This document shows positions 28,719 to 38,964 of a stretch of DNA of 64,000 bases, piece after piece. The stretch covers positions 37,423 through 101,422 of the forward strand of contig NZ_ASSJ01000030.1 of assembly GCF_000473895.1 (NCBI RefSeq), in the 5' to 3' direction. Every line of letters begins with the position of its first letter. Positions within the stretch are counted from its first letter, which is position 1. This DNA is from Rubidibacter lacunae KORDI 51-2. Its GTDB lineage: Bacteria; Cyanobacteriota; Cyanobacteriia; Cyanobacteriales; Rubidibacteraceae. Below the pieces are notes generated by a model that did no database searches, was not told the DNA's origin, and worked only from the letters and a program-made list of their open reading frames with translations. The translations under genes were made by a program, and so were the position numbers.

Positions 28719-29555
28719 ATGGCTATTCGTTCGTTCCGACCTTTGACTCCCGGTACTCGCCAAGCAATGGTCTCGGAGTTCTCCGAGCTTACACGTCGCG
28801 AGCCAGAGAAGTCCTTAACAAAGGGGTTCCACCGCAAGAAAGGGCGTAACAACCGCGGTGTGATCACCAGTCGCCGCCGCGGCGGGGGTCATAAGCGTCT
28901 GTATCGGATCGTTGACTTCCGACGCGACAAGGTTGGCATTCCTGCTGAGGTTATGGCAATTGAGTACGACCCTAATCGTAATGCGCGCATCGCTTTGCTG
29001 CAGTACCAAGACGGCGAAAAGCGTTATATCCTCTGTCCGGAGGGCTTGAGTGTCGGCACGACAGTAACTGCCGGTGATGATGCACCGTTCGAGATAGGAA
29101 ATGCAATGCCTCTCAGTCGGGTACCCCTCGGTACCGACGTCCACAACATCGAGCTGATCGCAGGGCGTGGCGGTCAGATCGTCCGGTCCGCTGGAACGGC
29201 ATCACAGGTCGTTGCTCGTGAGAAGGGCTACGTTACCTTACGCTTGCCATCCAGTGAGATGCGGATGGTTCGCCAAGAATGCACTGCAACGATCGGTCGT
29301 GTTGGCAACGCTGAGTTTCGCAACCTCAAACTTGGTAAAGCCGGTCGTTCTCGCCATCGCGGACGTCGGCCTGCTGTTCGCGGTAGTGCGATGAATCCCT
29401 GCGACCACCCACATGGTGGTGGAGAAGGGCGCGCGCCCATCGGTCGGAGCGGTCCGGTGTCCCCTTGGGGGAAACCCGCAATTGGTGGCAAAACCCGCAA
29501 ACCACGAAAGCCCAGCAGTAAGCTAATCGTGCGTCGTCGCAAGAAGAAGCGTTAG
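28719..29555 (+). CDS. rplB: 50S ribosomal protein L2
   Basis: L2 is needed for subunit joining and peptidyl transfer. The 278 residues include [18 protein letters not shown], with the histidine implicated in peptidyl transferase function, and the basic C-terminal [18 protein letters not shown]. The length and start ([15 protein letters not shown]) are standard for cyanobacteria. Confidence 0.98.
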   Translation: MAIRSFRPLTPGTRQAMVSEFSELTRREPEKSLTKGFHRKKGRNNRGVITSRRRGGGHKRLYRIVDFRRDKVGIPAEVMAIEYDPNRNARIALLQYQDGEKRYILCPEGLSVGTTVTAGDDAPFEIGNAMPLSRVPLGTDVHNIELIAGRGGQIVRSAGTASQVVAREKGYVTLRLPSSEMRMVRQECTATIGRVGNAEFRNLKLGKAGRSRHRGRRPAVRGSAMNPCDHPHGGGEGRAPIGRSGPVSPWGKPAIGGKTRKPRKPSSKLIVRRRKKKR

Positions 29556-29605
29556 AAGCTTTTAATAATCTGCTGACCAATTTCTTGGAGAGGGACATAT
29601 AGGAA

Positions 29606-29884
29606 ATGAGTCGATCGTTAAAAAAAGGACCATTCGTTGACGACAAGTTGTTGCGCAAGATTGAAAAGCTGAATGCTCGCAACGAGAAGCAAGTGATCAA
29701 GACTTGGTCGCGAGCATCGACGATTATCCCGCCGATGGTCGGTCATACTCTCGCGGTACACAACGGGCGGCAACACGTGCCAGTTTTTGTCAGCGATCAA
29801 ATGGTCGGACACAAGCTTGGAGAGTTTGCTCCTACCCGCACTTTTCGCAGCCATGCCAAAAGTGACAAGAAGTCCCGCCGTTAA
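29606..29884 (+). CDS. rpsS: 30S ribosomal protein S19
   Basis: S19 forms the head of the 30S subunit with S13 and contacts the A-site tRNA. The 92-residue product begins [23 protein letters not shown] and has the conserved [21 protein letters not shown] core. Confidence 0.97.
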   Translation: MSRSLKKGPFVDDKLLRKIEKLNARNEKQVIKTWSRASTIIPPMVGHTLAVHNGRQHVPVFVSDQMVGHKLGEFAPTRTFRSHAKSDKKSRR

Positions 29885-29929
29885 AGGCTCTTGTCTGCAG
29901 CGGTTCTACCACGAGGTTCCATAACAGTT

Positions 29930-30301
29930 ATGGTTACGGCAATTATCGATACAGCAGAAGAAGTGAAGGCCATCGCGCGCTACATCCGCATGTCGCCTCA
30001 TAAGGTCCGGCGAGTGCTCGACCAAATTCGCGGTCGCTCCTACCGTGAAGCTCTTGTCGTTTTGGAATTTATGCCCTACCGTGCCTGTGAACCCGTCCTC
30101 AAGGTACTGAGATCGGCCGTGGCAAACGCCGAGCATAACAACGGTCTCGACCCAGCCAACCTCATAGTTAGCAACGCATTTGCAGATGCGGGGCCCGCTC
30201 TGAAACGTTACCGTCCCCGAGCTCAGGGACGTGCTTACCAGATTCGCAAACCAACGTGCCACATTACTGTTGCCGTTGCACCGCTCGTCGAAGACGCATA
30301 A
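29930..30301 (+). CDS. rplV: 50S ribosomal protein L22
   Basis: L22 extends a beta hairpin into the exit tunnel. The ATG at 29930 gives 123 residues beginning with [20 protein letters not shown]; the open frame also reaches back to a TTG at 29891, but the added residues are not conserved. The signature [23 protein letters not shown] is complete. It starts 45 bases after rpsS. Confidence 0.95.
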   Translation: MVTAIIDTAEEVKAIARYIRMSPHKVRRVLDQIRGRSYREALVVLEFMPYRACEPVLKVLRSAVANAEHNNGLDPANLIVSNAFADAGPALKRYRPRAQGRAYQIRKPTCHITVAVAPLVEDA

Positions 30302-30323
30302 GTCCTTCATCCGATACCAAGAC

Positions 30324-31037
30324 ATGGGACAGAAGATCCATCCAACCGGTTTCCGCCTCGGCATTACTAAGGAACATCAGTCCTGCTGGTATGCCGACTC
30401 AAAACGCTATCCCGACCTCCTGCAGGAAGATCGCAAAATCCGCAGTTATGTTGTCGACAACCTTAACAACGCTGGTATCTCGTCGATCCGTATCGAGCGG
30501 AAAGCCGACCAGATCGACCTTGAGATTCATACAGCGCGACCGGGAGTCGTTGTTGGGCGCGGTGGTAGTGGTATTGAAACACTCCGTATTGGGTTGCAGC
30601 AGCTGCTTGGTGGAAGCCGACAAATCCGCATCAATGTTGTGGAGGTTGCCCGCGTTGACGCTGATGCTGCCTTGATTGGCGAGTACATTGCCCAGCAGCT
30701 CGAACGACGGGTTTCGTTCCGGCGCGTCGTTCGTCAGGCTTTGCAACGTGCACAGCGGGCTGAGGTCAAGGGTATCAAGATTCAGATTGGCGGTCGTCTA
30801 AACGGTGCGGAAATTGCGCGAACGGAATGGACGCGCGAAGGACGCGTACCATTGCATACGCTACGAGCTGATATCGACTACGCCTACCGGACGGCGCGAA
30901 CGATCTACGGCATTCTCGGTATCAAGATCTGGGTGTTTAAGGGCGAGATCATTCCTGGTGCCGATGGACCGCCTCCCCCTCCCCCCGCACCACGTCGTCA
31001 GCGTCGCCGCCAGTTTGAAGATCGCTCCGGCGAGTAG
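30324..31037 (+). CDS. rpsC: 30S ribosomal protein S3
   Basis: S3 guards the mRNA entry channel. The 237-residue protein has the KH domain with [13 protein letters not shown] and the C-terminal S3 domain ending in the EIIPG region. A proline-rich then basic tail follows (six consecutive prolines, then RRQRRRQ). The ATG at 30324 ([13 protein letters not shown]) is standard, although the frame is open further upstream. A 97-base gap without features separates it from rplP. Confidence 0.97.
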   Translation: MGQKIHPTGFRLGITKEHQSCWYADSKRYPDLLQEDRKIRSYVVDNLNNAGISSIRIERKADQIDLEIHTARPGVVVGRGGSGIETLRIGLQQLLGGSRQIRINVVEVARVDADAALIGEYIAQQLERRVSFRRVVRQALQRAQRAEVKGIKIQIGGRLNGAEIARTEWTREGRVPLHTLRADIDYAYRTARTIYGILGIKIWVFKGEIIPGADGPPPPPPAPRRQRRRQFEDRSGE

Positions 31038-31134
31038 CGAGTTTTACGCGTATAGGTAGCCCGTCAATACTCTCGCTGTTTGTTGCTTCCTCAATACCTA
31101 CCAGTAACGCCGATCGCCTATCCGGTAACGGACA

Positions 31135-31554
31135 ATGCTTAGCCCAAAACGTACTAAATTTCGCAAACAACACCGCGGTCGCATGAGGGGTCTTGCCCAA
31201 CGCGGAAATTCAATTGAATTCGGTGATTTTGCCTTACAGGCAATCGAGCCGTCGTGGATTACATCACGTCAAATTGAAGCCGCGCGTCGGGCAATGAACC
31301 GATACATCAAGCGCGGTGGGAAGATATGGATACGAATTTTTCCGGACAAGCCCATTACCATGCGCCCTGCTGAGACGCGCATGGGCTCGGGTAAGGGGAA
31401 CCCTGAGTTTTGGGTAGCTGTTGTCAAACCCGGACGCGTCATGTTCGAGATTGCTGGTGTCGGCGAGGATGTCGCTCGCGAAGCCATGCGGCTAGCCGCT
31501 CAAAAGCTTCCGATCAAAACAAAGTTCCTCGTTCGCGAGCACCAGGAGGTCTAG
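31135..31554 (+). CDS. rplP: 50S ribosomal protein L16
   Basis: L16 helps position the A-site tRNA. The 139-residue product is of normal length and starts [19 protein letters not shown]; it has the conserved [22 protein letters not shown] segment. Its TAG stop is followed directly by the ATG of rpmC. Confidence 0.98.
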   Translation: MLSPKRTKFRKQHRGRMRGLAQRGNSIEFGDFALQAIEPSWITSRQIEAARRAMNRYIKRGGKIWIRIFPDKPITMRPAETRMGSGKGNPEFWVAVVKPGRVMFEIAGVGEDVAREAMRLAAQKLPIKTKFLVREHQEV

Positions 31555-31851
31555 ATGGCGTTTCCCAATATTGCTGAGGTCCGCGAGTGGGACGATGCGG
31601 CGATTGCCCAGGCTATCGTCGATATCAAACGCCAGCTTTTCCAGCTGCGCTTGGAGCAAGCGAAGGGCGAGTTGGAACAGCCCCACCAGTTCAAGCACGC
31701 ACGTCACCGTCTCGCGCAGCTCTTGACAGTCGAGCACGAGCGCCAGCTCGCCCAAGCTGCAACTGGCTCTGAAGCGGAGGTTGGTACCGACGGAGCACCC
31801 GAGTCAGTCACGACCGTTGGCGAGACTACATCACCTACCGAGGAGGAGTAA
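31555..31851 (+). CDS. rpmC: 50S ribosomal protein L29 with acidic tail
   Basis: L29 lies beside L23 at the tunnel exit. The usual two-helix core spans about residues 1-66 ([36 protein letters not shown]). Residues 67-98 form an added Glu/Thr/Ser-rich acidic tail ending in EEE, taking the protein to 98 residues against the usual 65-75. The next gene, rpsQ, has a much longer tail of similar composition. It starts immediately after rplP. Confidence 0.93.
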   Translation: MAFPNIAEVREWDDAAIAQAIVDIKRQLFQLRLEQAKGELEQPHQFKHARHRLAQLLTVEHERQLAQAATGSEAEVGTDGAPESVTTVGETTSPTEEE

Positions 31852-31856
31852 ATCGA

Positions 31857-32474
31857 ATGCCTGCCAAGGAACGCGTGGGAGTCGTCGTAAGCAACAAAAT
31901 GCATAAGACCATTGTTGTTGCTGTTGAAAGCCGGTCTCCCAGCCCGAAATATAAGAAAACGATGGTGCGGACCAAGCGCTACAAGGTTCACGACGAGGAA
32001 AACCGCTGCAAGGAAGGCGATCGCGTGCGCATTCGCGAAACTCGTCCGCTCAGCCGCACCAAGCGCTGGACCCTTGCCGAGGTTCTAGAGGGAACGTCAC
32101 GCGCCGTAACAGCGCCCCAAGTCATTACGGAGCTCGAGCCAGAGGTACTTGTGGCAGCTGGCGAAGCTTCGGTCAGTGAGGCTGCGAGTTCTGACGCTGC
32201 TGAACCCGCTGAGTCCGTAACACCTGAAGCTCCCGCAGCTGCAGATGTATCTCCTGCCGAAGACGTGCAAGTTCTCGAAACTGGAGAGGAAGAGGCATCT
32301 GAAGGGTTGGAAACCACTCCAGACTCTGAGTGCCAGTCAGCTGCAGAAGTGACCGAGACCAACACGTCGGTTGATGCTTCCGGCGGAGAGACTGTCTCAT
32401 CCGGGGTAACTGCTGGAGATACCCACCAAGAGGCTTCAGACAGTGAAGAAGAGGGGTCACCGGTCGAACCTTAA
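31857..32474 (+). CDS. rpsQ: 30S ribosomal protein S17 with long acidic extension
   Basis: S17 is a primary 16S rRNA-binding protein with an OB fold. Residues 1-79 are a complete S17 ([39 protein letters not shown]). Residues 80-205 are an in-frame low-complexity extension of Glu, Ala, Ser, Thr and Val with about thirty acidic residues, one arginine and no lysine. Normal bacterial S17 has 80-95 residues. No frameshift or internal start is evident, and rplN follows 55 bases later. The tail's function is unknown; it may be lineage-specific. Confidence 0.95.
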   Translation: MPAKERVGVVVSNKMHKTIVVAVESRSPSPKYKKTMVRTKRYKVHDEENRCKEGDRVRIRETRPLSRTKRWTLAEVLEGTSRAVTAPQVITELEPEVLVAAGEASVSEAASSDAAEPAESVTPEAPAAADVSPAEDVQVLETGEEEASEGLETTPDSECQSAAEVTETNTSVDASGGETVSSGVTAGDTHQEASDSEEEGSPVEP

Positions 32475-32529
32475 CCGGCATATTTCCTAAATTGCAGTCC
32501 TGACTCGATTACGAGCGAGGAGCTCAGAC

Positions 32530-32898
32530 GTGATTCAGCAAGAAACGATTCTTAATGTGGCAGATAATAGCGGCGCACGCAAAATCATGTGCTTGCGAGT
32601 AATGCGTGCTGGGAATTGTGCCTACGCTCGCATTGGTGACGAGATCGTGGCTGTGGTCAAAGAGGCGTTGCCGAATATGGTCGTCAAGAAGTCTGACATC
32701 GTCCGTGCTGTGGTCGTGCGCACTCGCTATCCACAGAAACGAGCGAGCGGCATGACTATTCGCTTCGACGACAATGCTGCCGTAATCGTCAATACCGAAG
32801 GCAACCCCCGCGGAACGCGCGTCTTCGGTCCAGTTGCACGCGAGCTTCGCGACAAGAATTACACCAAGATTGTTTCGCTGGCTCCGGAGGTGCTTTGA
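32530..32898 (+). CDS. rplN: 50S ribosomal protein L14
   Basis: L14 contacts 16S rRNA across the subunit interface and is where RsfS binds. The 122-residue protein has the typical [18 protein letters not shown] start (a GTG codon) and the C-terminal [15 protein letters not shown]. Its TGA stop shares one base with the ATG of rplX. Confidence 0.97.
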   Translation: MIQQETILNVADNSGARKIMCLRVMRAGNCAYARIGDEIVAVVKEALPNMVVKKSDIVRAVVVRTRYPQKRASGMTIRFDDNAAVIVNTEGNPRGTRVFGPVARELRDKNYTKIVSLAPEVL

Positions 32899-33266
32899 TG
32901 GCTAGAAACTTTCAGCAAGCAACTCGAGCAGTAAATTCCCAGGTGCGCCACAAAATGCATGTCAAGAAAGGCGACACTGTACAGGTTATCTCGGGCCGCG
33001 ACAAGGGCAAAGTTGGCGAGGTACAACGCGTACTGCCTAAGGAAAACCGCATTGTCGTTGAAGGTGTGAACGTGCGGACCAAGCACGTCAAACCTCGCCA
33101 GGAAGGGGAAAAAGGCAGAATTGAAACTTTCGAGGCCCCGATCCACAGTTCCAACGTCATGCTTTATTCCAAGAAAGAGTCCGTTGCCAGCCGCGTCGGC
33201 CATACCTTTACCGAGGACGGTCGTAAGGTACGCGTGCTCAAGAAAACCGGTGAAATCATCGACTGA
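32898..33266 (+). CDS. rplX: 50S ribosomal protein L24
   Basis: L24 initiates 50S assembly. The KOW motif is clear in [20 protein letters not shown] and the rest of the 122-residue protein is typical. I chose the ATG at 32898, which overlaps the rplN stop and has GGAGG eight bases before it, over the in-frame TTG one codon upstream. Confidence 0.96.
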   Translation: MARNFQQATRAVNSQVRHKMHVKKGDTVQVISGRDKGKVGEVQRVLPKENRIVVEGVNVRTKHVKPRQEGEKGRIETFEAPIHSSNVMLYSKKESVASRVGHTFTEDGRKVRVLKKTGEIID

Positions 33267-33359
33267 ATCAGTGCGATGCGATCGCTTACAGCTTCTGCCG
33301 TTGGCGCTCGCTATGTTCGTGCTTTCTGACCCAGCCCAGAGAGCTTTCTGCAACAGACC

Positions 33360-33905
33360 ATGACACAGCGACTTAAGACACTTTACAGCGAAACAATCGC
33401 GCCCAAACTCAAAGAGCAGTTTGGGTACACTAACCTCCACCAGATCCCCAAGGTCCAAAAGATTGTTATCAATCGGGGGTTGGGAGAAGCCCATCAGAAC
33501 GCGCGGGCGCTCGAAGCAACTCTTCAGGAGCTAGCTAAAATTACCGGTCAACGTCCGGTAGTAACCCGCGCGAAAAAGGCAATTGCAGGATTCAAAATCC
33601 GCGAGGGCATGCCGGTCGGAGCAATGGTAACTTTACGATCCGAGCGCATGTATGCCTTTCTCGACCGGCTGATTAGCATTTCGTTGCCGCGCATTCGTGA
33701 CTTTCGCGGGATCAGTCCAAAGAGCTTTGACGGACGCGGCAATTACAACCTTGGCGTGCGCGAGCAGTTGATGTTTCCCGAGATCGATTACGACAGCATC
33801 GACCGAATTCGGGGAATGGACATCACGATCGTAACGACCGCTAAGACCGATGAGGAGGCACGCGCGCTCCTGCGTGGGATGGGCATGCCCTTCCGCGACA
33901 GTTAG
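33360..33905 (+). CDS. rplE: 50S ribosomal protein L5
   Basis: L5 binds 5S rRNA and contacts P-site tRNA. The 181-residue protein has the conserved [16 protein letters not shown] and [21 protein letters not shown] blocks and ends [14 protein letters not shown], normal for the family. Confidence 0.97.
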   Translation: MTQRLKTLYSETIAPKLKEQFGYTNLHQIPKVQKIVINRGLGEAHQNARALEATLQELAKITGQRPVVTRAKKAIAGFKIREGMPVGAMVTLRSERMYAFLDRLISISLPRIRDFRGISPKSFDGRGNYNLGVREQLMFPEIDYDSIDRIRGMDITIVTTAKTDEEARALLRGMGMPFRDS

Positions 33906-33930
33906 ACACGGGTAAGGAACAGAGGCAAGG

Positions 33931-34332
33931 ATGGCATCTACAGACACGATCGCCGATATGCTGACGCGGATCCGCAATGCGTGCTTGGTCCAGCACGAGA
34001 CAACCATCGTGCCTTCGACCAAGATGAATCGCAATATCGTCCGCGTTCTCGCAAGTGAAGGCTTTATTGCCGGATACCGCGAAACCGGCGAAGGGATTCG
34101 GAAGCATATCGAAATCGCGCTCAAGTACAAGGGGCGCGAACGCCGACCGCTGATTCGCAACCTCAGTCGCGTCAGTCGTCCTGGATTAAGAATTTATCGC
34201 AACCGCAAGGAACTGCCGCGCGTACTCGGCGGAATTGGCATCGCGATCGTTTCTACTTCCAGTGGCATCATGACCGACCGCGAAGCTCGCAAGCGAGGGA
34301 TTGGCGGCGAGATTCTTTGTTACGTTTGGTAA
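33931..34332 (+). CDS. rpsH: 30S ribosomal protein S8
   Basis: S8 binds the central domain of 16S rRNA, and in E. coli represses the spc operon. The 133-residue product starts [17 protein letters not shown] and ends with [11 protein letters not shown], both standard. No rpsN gene lies between rplE and rpsH, as expected in cyanobacteria. Confidence 0.97.
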   Translation: MASTDTIADMLTRIRNACLVQHETTIVPSTKMNRNIVRVLASEGFIAGYRETGEGIRKHIEIALKYKGRERRPLIRNLSRVSRPGLRIYRNRKELPRVLGGIGIAIVSTSSGIMTDREARKRGIGGEILCYVW

Positions 34333-34386
34333 GCCGCGTTCGGAAAATCTTGGAGAGTTTCAGCATCACTAAGGAGTCGCAGAGCC

Positions 34387-34926
34387 ATGTCACGGATTGG
34401 TAAGCGTCCAATTCCCATACCGGCAAAAGTCAGCGTTGCACTTGACGGGCAGCAGGTGAAGGTCAAAGGACCCAAGGGCGAGCTGGCGCGCATTTTGCCC
34501 GCACCAATCGCGATTGCGCAAACTGATGGTCAGCTACATGTGACTCGCGTCGATGAGTCGCGTACTGCCCGCCAACTGCACGGATTGTGCCGAACCCTAG
34601 TTGCCAACATGGTTGAAGGCGTCTCTCAAGGCTTCACACGCAAGCTGGAACTTCAGGGTGTCGGTTACCGCGCAGCCGTGCAAGGTCGAAATCTCGTATT
34701 GAACGTCGGCTATAGCCACCCGGTTGAAATCGTACCGCCCGAAGGCATCAGCGTCGCGGTCGAGAAGAACGTCAGCATCACTCTAACCGGCATCGATAAG
34801 GAAATTCTCGGCAACCTTGCTGCCCGCGTCCGTGCCGTCCGTCCTCCAGAACCCTACAAAGGCAAGGGCATTCGCTACGAAGGCGAACGCGTTCGTCGGA
34901 AGGCTGGTAAGTCGGGTAAGAAGTAA
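34387..34926 (+). CDS. rplF: 50S ribosomal protein L6
   Basis: L6 lies near the GTPase-associated centre and the sarcin-ricin loop. The 179-residue protein has the two repeated L6 domains and the C-terminal signature PEPYKGKGIRYEGERVRRKAGK. TAAGGAGTCG precedes the ATG. Confidence 0.97.
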   Translation: MSRIGKRPIPIPAKVSVALDGQQVKVKGPKGELARILPAPIAIAQTDGQLHVTRVDESRTARQLHGLCRTLVANMVEGVSQGFTRKLELQGVGYRAAVQGRNLVLNVGYSHPVEIVPPEGISVAVEKNVSITLTGIDKEILGNLAARVRAVRPPEPYKGKGIRYEGERVRRKAGKSGKK

Positions 34927-34978
34927 TCGCTACAGTAGTTTTTGTCGCGCTACCAGACATCGCGAGTCGTAACCTGTC

Positions 34979-35341
34979 ATGAAGCTCACCCGCAAGCAAT
35001 CGATCCAACGCCGTCACCGCCGCATCCGGCGGCGGCTTGTCGGCACCACCGAGCGACCGCGTCTTGCGGTATTTCGCTCCAATCAGCATATTTATGCGCA
35101 AGTGATCGATGACGATCGCCAGCATACTCTTGCTGCTGCCTCGACTCTCGACCCAGATCTGCGAGATCGACTCGGCTCCGGTGCTAGCTGCACGGCAGCC
35201 GCGGCAGTTGGCAAGCTGGTTGCCGAGCGCGCGTTGCAGAAGGGCGTACAGCAGGTTGTTTTCGACCGCGGTGGTTTCATCTATCACGGTCGGGTTCGTA
35301 CTTTGGCGGAAGCAGCCCGCGAAGCCGGCTTGAAGTTTTAA
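34979..35341 (+). CDS. rplR: 50S ribosomal protein L18
   Basis: L18 binds 5S rRNA with L5. The 120-residue protein has [19 protein letters not shown] and ends [27 protein letters not shown], typical of bacteria. Confidence 0.97.
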   Translation: MKLTRKQSIQRRHRRIRRRLVGTTERPRLAVFRSNQHIYAQVIDDDRQHTLAAASTLDPDLRDRLGSGASCTAAAAVGKLVAERALQKGVQQVVFDRGGFIYHGRVRTLAEAAREAGLKF

Positions 35342-35425
35342 GTAGTAGACGTCACGCAAGCGACAACGCAATGTATTTGAAGCCATAGCGGGCGTGTCGC
35401 ACGAGCAATTTGTAGAGGCAGAAAG

Positions 35426-35947
35426 ATGGCTAAGCGGAACAAAGGTAACCGGGAACGGCGAGAAGAATCTAACTTACAGGAGCGCGTCATCCAGATCCGG
35501 CGCGTCAGCAAAGTTGTTAAAGGCGGGAAGAAGCTAAGCTTCCGCGCGATTGTTGTCGTAGGGGACGAGCGGGGTCAAGTCGGCGTAGGTGTCGGGAAAG
35601 CTAGCGACGTCATTGGTGCCGTACGCAAAGGCGTTGCCGATGGCAAGAAGCACATGATCGGTGTTCCGCTGACCAAGTCCAACTCGATTGCTCATCGAAC
35701 GACCGGTGCAGCTGGCGGAGCTACGGTGTTAATGCGCCCTGCTGCGCCCGGTACGGGCGTAATTGCGGGTGGAGCCGTCCGCACCGTACTGGAGTTGGCG
35801 GGTGTCAAAAATGTACTAGCCAAGCAACTTGGTTCGAGCAGTCCGCTCAACAATGCCCGAGCGGCGATCGATGCGCTGTCTATGTTACGGACGTTCTCAT
35901 CCGTAGCTCGAGAGCGCGAGATCCCGCTCGAGCAGGTTTACGCTTAG
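35426..35947 (+). CDS. rpsE: 30S ribosomal protein S5
   Basis: S5 takes part in decoding fidelity and mRNA unwinding. The dsRNA-binding-like N-terminal domain ([21 protein letters not shown]) and the C-terminal [21 protein letters not shown] are intact in 173 residues. No rpmD (L30) gene follows, consistent with cyanobacteria. Confidence 0.97.
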   Translation: MAKRNKGNRERREESNLQERVIQIRRVSKVVKGGKKLSFRAIVVVGDERGQVGVGVGKASDVIGAVRKGVADGKKHMIGVPLTKSNSIAHRTTGAAGGATVLMRPAAPGTGVIAGGAVRTVLELAGVKNVLAKQLGSSSPLNNARAAIDALSMLRTFSSVAREREIPLEQVYA

Positions 35948-36020
35948 CCCCTACCATGCTAATCCGGCGTCGATCGTTACACGGCTGCGCCACATAAGAA
36001 TGCACTCAAAGGAATCATCT

Positions 36021-36464
36021 GTGGAACTGCACGAACTTTCTCCTAAGCCAGGTTCAAAGCGTCGCCAACGGCGGGTCGGACGCGGTATCGCAGCCGGTCA
36101 GGGCGCGAGCTGCGGTAAAGGTATGCGCGGTCAAAAGTCTCGATCGGGTCCGGGACCGCGACGCGGTTTTGAAGGCGGTCAGATTCCCCTCTATCGTCGG
36201 ATTCCGAAGCTCAAACATTTTACGCTTGTCAATCCGCGTGGCTACACTACCATTAATGTTTCGCAGCTAGCTGTCTTCCAACCGCACAGCGAAGTTACGC
36301 TACACGCCATATTGGACATTGGATTGAGTAACAGCAATCGCGGTCCGCTCAAGATTTTGGGTGACGGCGATTTATCCGTGCCACTTTTTGTGAAGGCGGC
36401 TGCCTTCACAAAAAGTGCTCGCGTGAAGATTGAGGCTGCAGGTGGAACCTGCGAAGAAGTTTAA
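36021..36464 (+). CDS. rplO: 50S ribosomal protein L15
   Basis: L15 is a late 50S assembly protein. The GTG at 36021 gives 147 residues beginning with [21 protein letters not shown], the normal N-terminus, and AAAGGA lies in register upstream; the in-frame ATG at 36000 lacks such a site. The glycine-rich [25 protein letters not shown] region is standard. The last part of the gene contains a perfect 16-base inverted repeat. secY follows after 71 bases. Confidence 0.92.
   Translation: MELHELSPKPGSKRRQRRVGRGIAAGQGASCGKGMRGQKSRSGPGPRRGFEGGQIPLYRRIPKLKHFTLVNPRGYTTINVSQLAVFQPHSEVTLHAILDIGLSNSNRGPLKILGDGDLSVPLFVKAAAFTKSARVKIEAAGGTCEEV
36382..36417. other. Perfect 16-bp inverted repeat inside rplO
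   Basis: CACTTTTTGTGAAGGC (36382-36397) and its exact complement (36402-36417) flank the 4-base loop GGCT within the rplO coding region, encoding roughly [12 protein letters not shown] near the C-terminus. The stem would be very stable in the mRNA. It ends 118 bases before the secY start, so it could affect decay, processing or read-through at the ribosomal protein/secY boundary. Confidence 0.75.
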
Positions 36465-36535
36465 CTAACGACGTCCGCCGCCGTTCGGATTTCGATCGCG
36501 CTGTTGTTAGCTCGAATAAGAAAGAGGTAATACTG

Positions 36536-37879
36536 ATGGTTGTCAACCGCGAACGCACGCCAAATGCTCGAGAGACATTTATCCAGATGGCTCAGGCAGC
36601 AGGGTTGCGGAGCAGGATTTTGGTGACTGTCGGGTTGATTTTACTCGTGCGTCTGGGCGTCCGCATTCCCGTTCCCGGCATCGATCGCGTTAGCTTTGCT
36701 GCAGATATTCAGAACAGCCCAGTCTCGGGCTTGTTTAATTTTTTGTCAGGTGGCGGTTTATCGGCTTTGGGCATCTTTGCATTGGGGATCTTGCCTTTTA
36801 TCAATGCCTCGATCATTATGCAGCTCTTGGCAGCTGCATTACCGTCTCTGGAAAACTTGCAAAAAAACGAAGGTGAGGCAGGACGGCGCAAAATCTCTCA
36901 AATCACGCGTTACGTAGCCCTCGCATCAGCAATTGTCAACAGTATTGGTCTTGCATTCTGGGCTCAAAACTATGCCTATGACCCGGGATTTTGGTTTATT
37001 TTCAAGACCGTTTTGGCACTAACTGCTGGCTCTATGTTTGTGGTCTGGATTTCAGAGCTGATTAGCGAGCGCGGGATTGGAAATGGAGCTTCTCTTCTGA
37101 TCTTTGTCAACATTGTAGCGGTGTTGCCGCGCACCCTTGGTAATACTATCGAGTTTGCCCAAACTGGCGGAAGAGAGGCAGTTGCGCAAGTTATTGTATT
37201 ACTTCTAGTTTTCCTGGTGATGATCGTCGGTATTGTTTTTGTCCAAGAAGGTACGCGTCGGATTCCGATTATTTCTGCCCGGCGCCAGGTTGGCAAGCGT
37301 CTTTATCGCGAGCGCACTAGTTACCTCCCTTTGCGGGTCAATCAAGGTGGCGTGCTTCCGATTATCTTCGCGTCAACAGTGTTGATTCTGCCCGCGTCTT
37401 TGGCTCAGTTCACCGAACAACCCGAAGGTGCAACAGGGCTTGTTGCTAGCATCAATCGCGTATTAGTAATCGTTAGCAATTACCTCAATCCGGGAGGGTT
37501 TGCTCCATGGCTCTACGTGCTGGTTTACTTACTTCTCATACTCTTCTTCAGCTATTTCTATGCCTCGCTGATCGTTAACCCAGTGGACATGTCACAAAAC
37601 CTCAAGAAGATGGGGGCAAGTATTCCCGGTATTCGCCCTGGAAAGGCAACGAGCGACTATTTAGAGCGCGTCATCAATCGCCTAACTCTGCTGGGAGCAA
37701 TTTTCTTAGGACTAGTTGCAACCGTTCCTACTGCTGTTGAAAGTGCGACGGGCGTCACTACCTTTCAAGGTTTGGGAGCAACTTCTCTGCTGATCCTGGT
37801 TGGTGTTGCGATCGAAACTGCGAAGCAGATTCAGAGTAGTGTTATTTCCCAACGCTATGAAGGGATGGTCAAGCGCTAA
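36536..37879 (+). CDS. secY: Protein translocase subunit SecY
   Basis: SecY is the channel of the Sec translocon in the plasma and thylakoid membranes. The 447-residue protein has ten hydrophobic segments and conserved loops: RLGVRIPVPGID in the N-terminus, QKNEGEAGRRKISQITRY after TM2 and FFSYFYASLIVNPVDMSQNLKK towards the C-terminus. It follows rplO and precedes adk in the usual order. Length and start are normal. Confidence 0.97.
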   Translation: MVVNRERTPNARETFIQMAQAAGLRSRILVTVGLILLVRLGVRIPVPGIDRVSFAADIQNSPVSGLFNFLSGGGLSALGIFALGILPFINASIIMQLLAAALPSLENLQKNEGEAGRRKISQITRYVALASAIVNSIGLAFWAQNYAYDPGFWFIFKTVLALTAGSMFVVWISELISERGIGNGASLLIFVNIVAVLPRTLGNTIEFAQTGGREAVAQVIVLLLVFLVMIVGIVFVQEGTRRIPIISARRQVGKRLYRERTSYLPLRVNQGGVLPIIFASTVLILPASLAQFTEQPEGATGLVASINRVLVIVSNYLNPGGFAPWLYVLVYLLLILFFSYFYASLIVNPVDMSQNLKKMGASIPGIRPGKATSDYLERVINRLTLLGAIFLGLVATVPTAVESATGVTTFQGLGATSLLILVGVAIETAKQIQSSVISQRYEGMVKR

Positions 37880-37917
37880 GATTGCAACCTAGGAAGATTT
37901 GAGAACGGAGCTTGAAT

Positions 37918-38499
37918 ATGAGCAATGAAACGGTGCCTGCCGATATCCGAATAATCTTTCTAGGGCCGCCGGGCGCCGGTAAGGGAACTCAAGCGCAATT
38001 GCTAGCTGTATGGCTACAAATTATTCATATTTCAACAGGGGAAATTCTACGGGACGCGATCGCTGCGGCGACTCACTTGGGTCAAAAGGCGCAGCATTAC
38101 GTTGAGGCCGGCGAGCTTGTCCCCGATGAATTACTTGCCGGATTGGTTCGCGAGCGTGTTGCCATGCCCGATGCTCGAGGAGGTTGGATTCTTGACGGAT
38201 ACCCACGCACTGAGGACCAGGCCAAATTCCTAGATCGACTGCTAGACGAGCTCGATCAAACGTGTAATTTTATCATCAATTTGGACGTTCCCGATACCAA
38301 ACTGTGCGAGCGTTTGCTGGCTCGGGGGCGCCGGGATGATACTCCGGAAACTGTTGCCCGCCGCTTACAGGTGTATCGGGATCGAACAGCGGGGTTAATC
38401 GATTTCTACTGTTCTCGAGCGTCCTTCCATACCCTAGACGGCAACCGCTCTCCAAAGGATGTCAACGAAGCTCTTAAGGAGTTAGTGATGCGCAACTAG
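37918..38499 (+). CDS. adk: Adenylate kinase
   Basis: Adk balances ATP, ADP and AMP. The 193-residue protein has the P-loop GPPGAGKGTQ, the AMP-site segments ISTGEILRDAI and ILDGYPRTEDQA, and RGRRDDTPETVARRL at the LID. It is a short-LID form, as usual in cyanobacteria. The ATG at 37918 has GGAG eight bases before it; the TTG two codons earlier is less likely. A small GTCGGC/GCCGAC hairpin lies 25 bases after the stop. Confidence 0.95.
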   Translation: MSNETVPADIRIIFLGPPGAGKGTQAQLLAVWLQIIHISTGEILRDAIAAATHLGQKAQHYVEAGELVPDELLAGLVRERVAMPDARGGWILDGYPRTEDQAKFLDRLLDELDQTCNFIINLDVPDTKLCERLLARGRRDDTPETVARRLQVYRDRTAGLIDFYCSRASFHTLDGNRSPKDVNEALKELVMRN

Positions 38500-38653
38500 A
38501 GTGGAGCGTTACCTGACATAGCGGTCGGCAATGCCGACATCGAAAGGGTTTTGCTAGACTCAAAACAACGAACTAGTTTGCAATGGCGAGTGCGGCGAGG
38601 CGAGTGGATCTTGAGCGCGCTCGTTTCTGGTGATTTTTAGGAGGCGATTTCTT

Positions 38654-38878
38654 TTGTCCAAACAGGATCTCATTGAAATGGAAGGTACGGTTACAGAATC
38701 TTTGCCAAATGCCATGTTTCGGGTCGATTTGGAAAACGGGTTCAATGTCCTTGCCCACATCTCCGGCAAGATCCGGCGCAACTACATAAAGATACTGCCC
38801 GGCGATCGCGTCAAGGTCGAGCTAACTCCATATGACTTGACCAAAGGCCGGATCACCTATCGCCTGCGCAAGAAGTAA
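38654..38878 (+). CDS. infA: Translation initiation factor IF-1
   Basis: IF-1 occupies the A site during initiation. A TTG start at 38654, preceded by TAGGAGG at 38638-38644, gives the standard 74-residue OB-fold protein beginning with [20 protein letters not shown]. The eight extra residues possible upstream would include the ribosome-binding site, so they are excluded. It ends [20 protein letters not shown] followed by ITYRLRKK. Confidence 0.95.
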   Translation: MSKQDLIEMEGTVTESLPNAMFRVDLENGFNVLAHISGKIRRNYIKILPGDRVKVELTPYDLTKGRITYRLRKK

Positions 38879-38964
38879 GCACAGGTTGCCATTCCTCAAT
38901 CCTTGACATTGACTCGGTCATATTGGTAATATGAGAGGCTTGTAGAGTCGCTTGAGTACAAATT

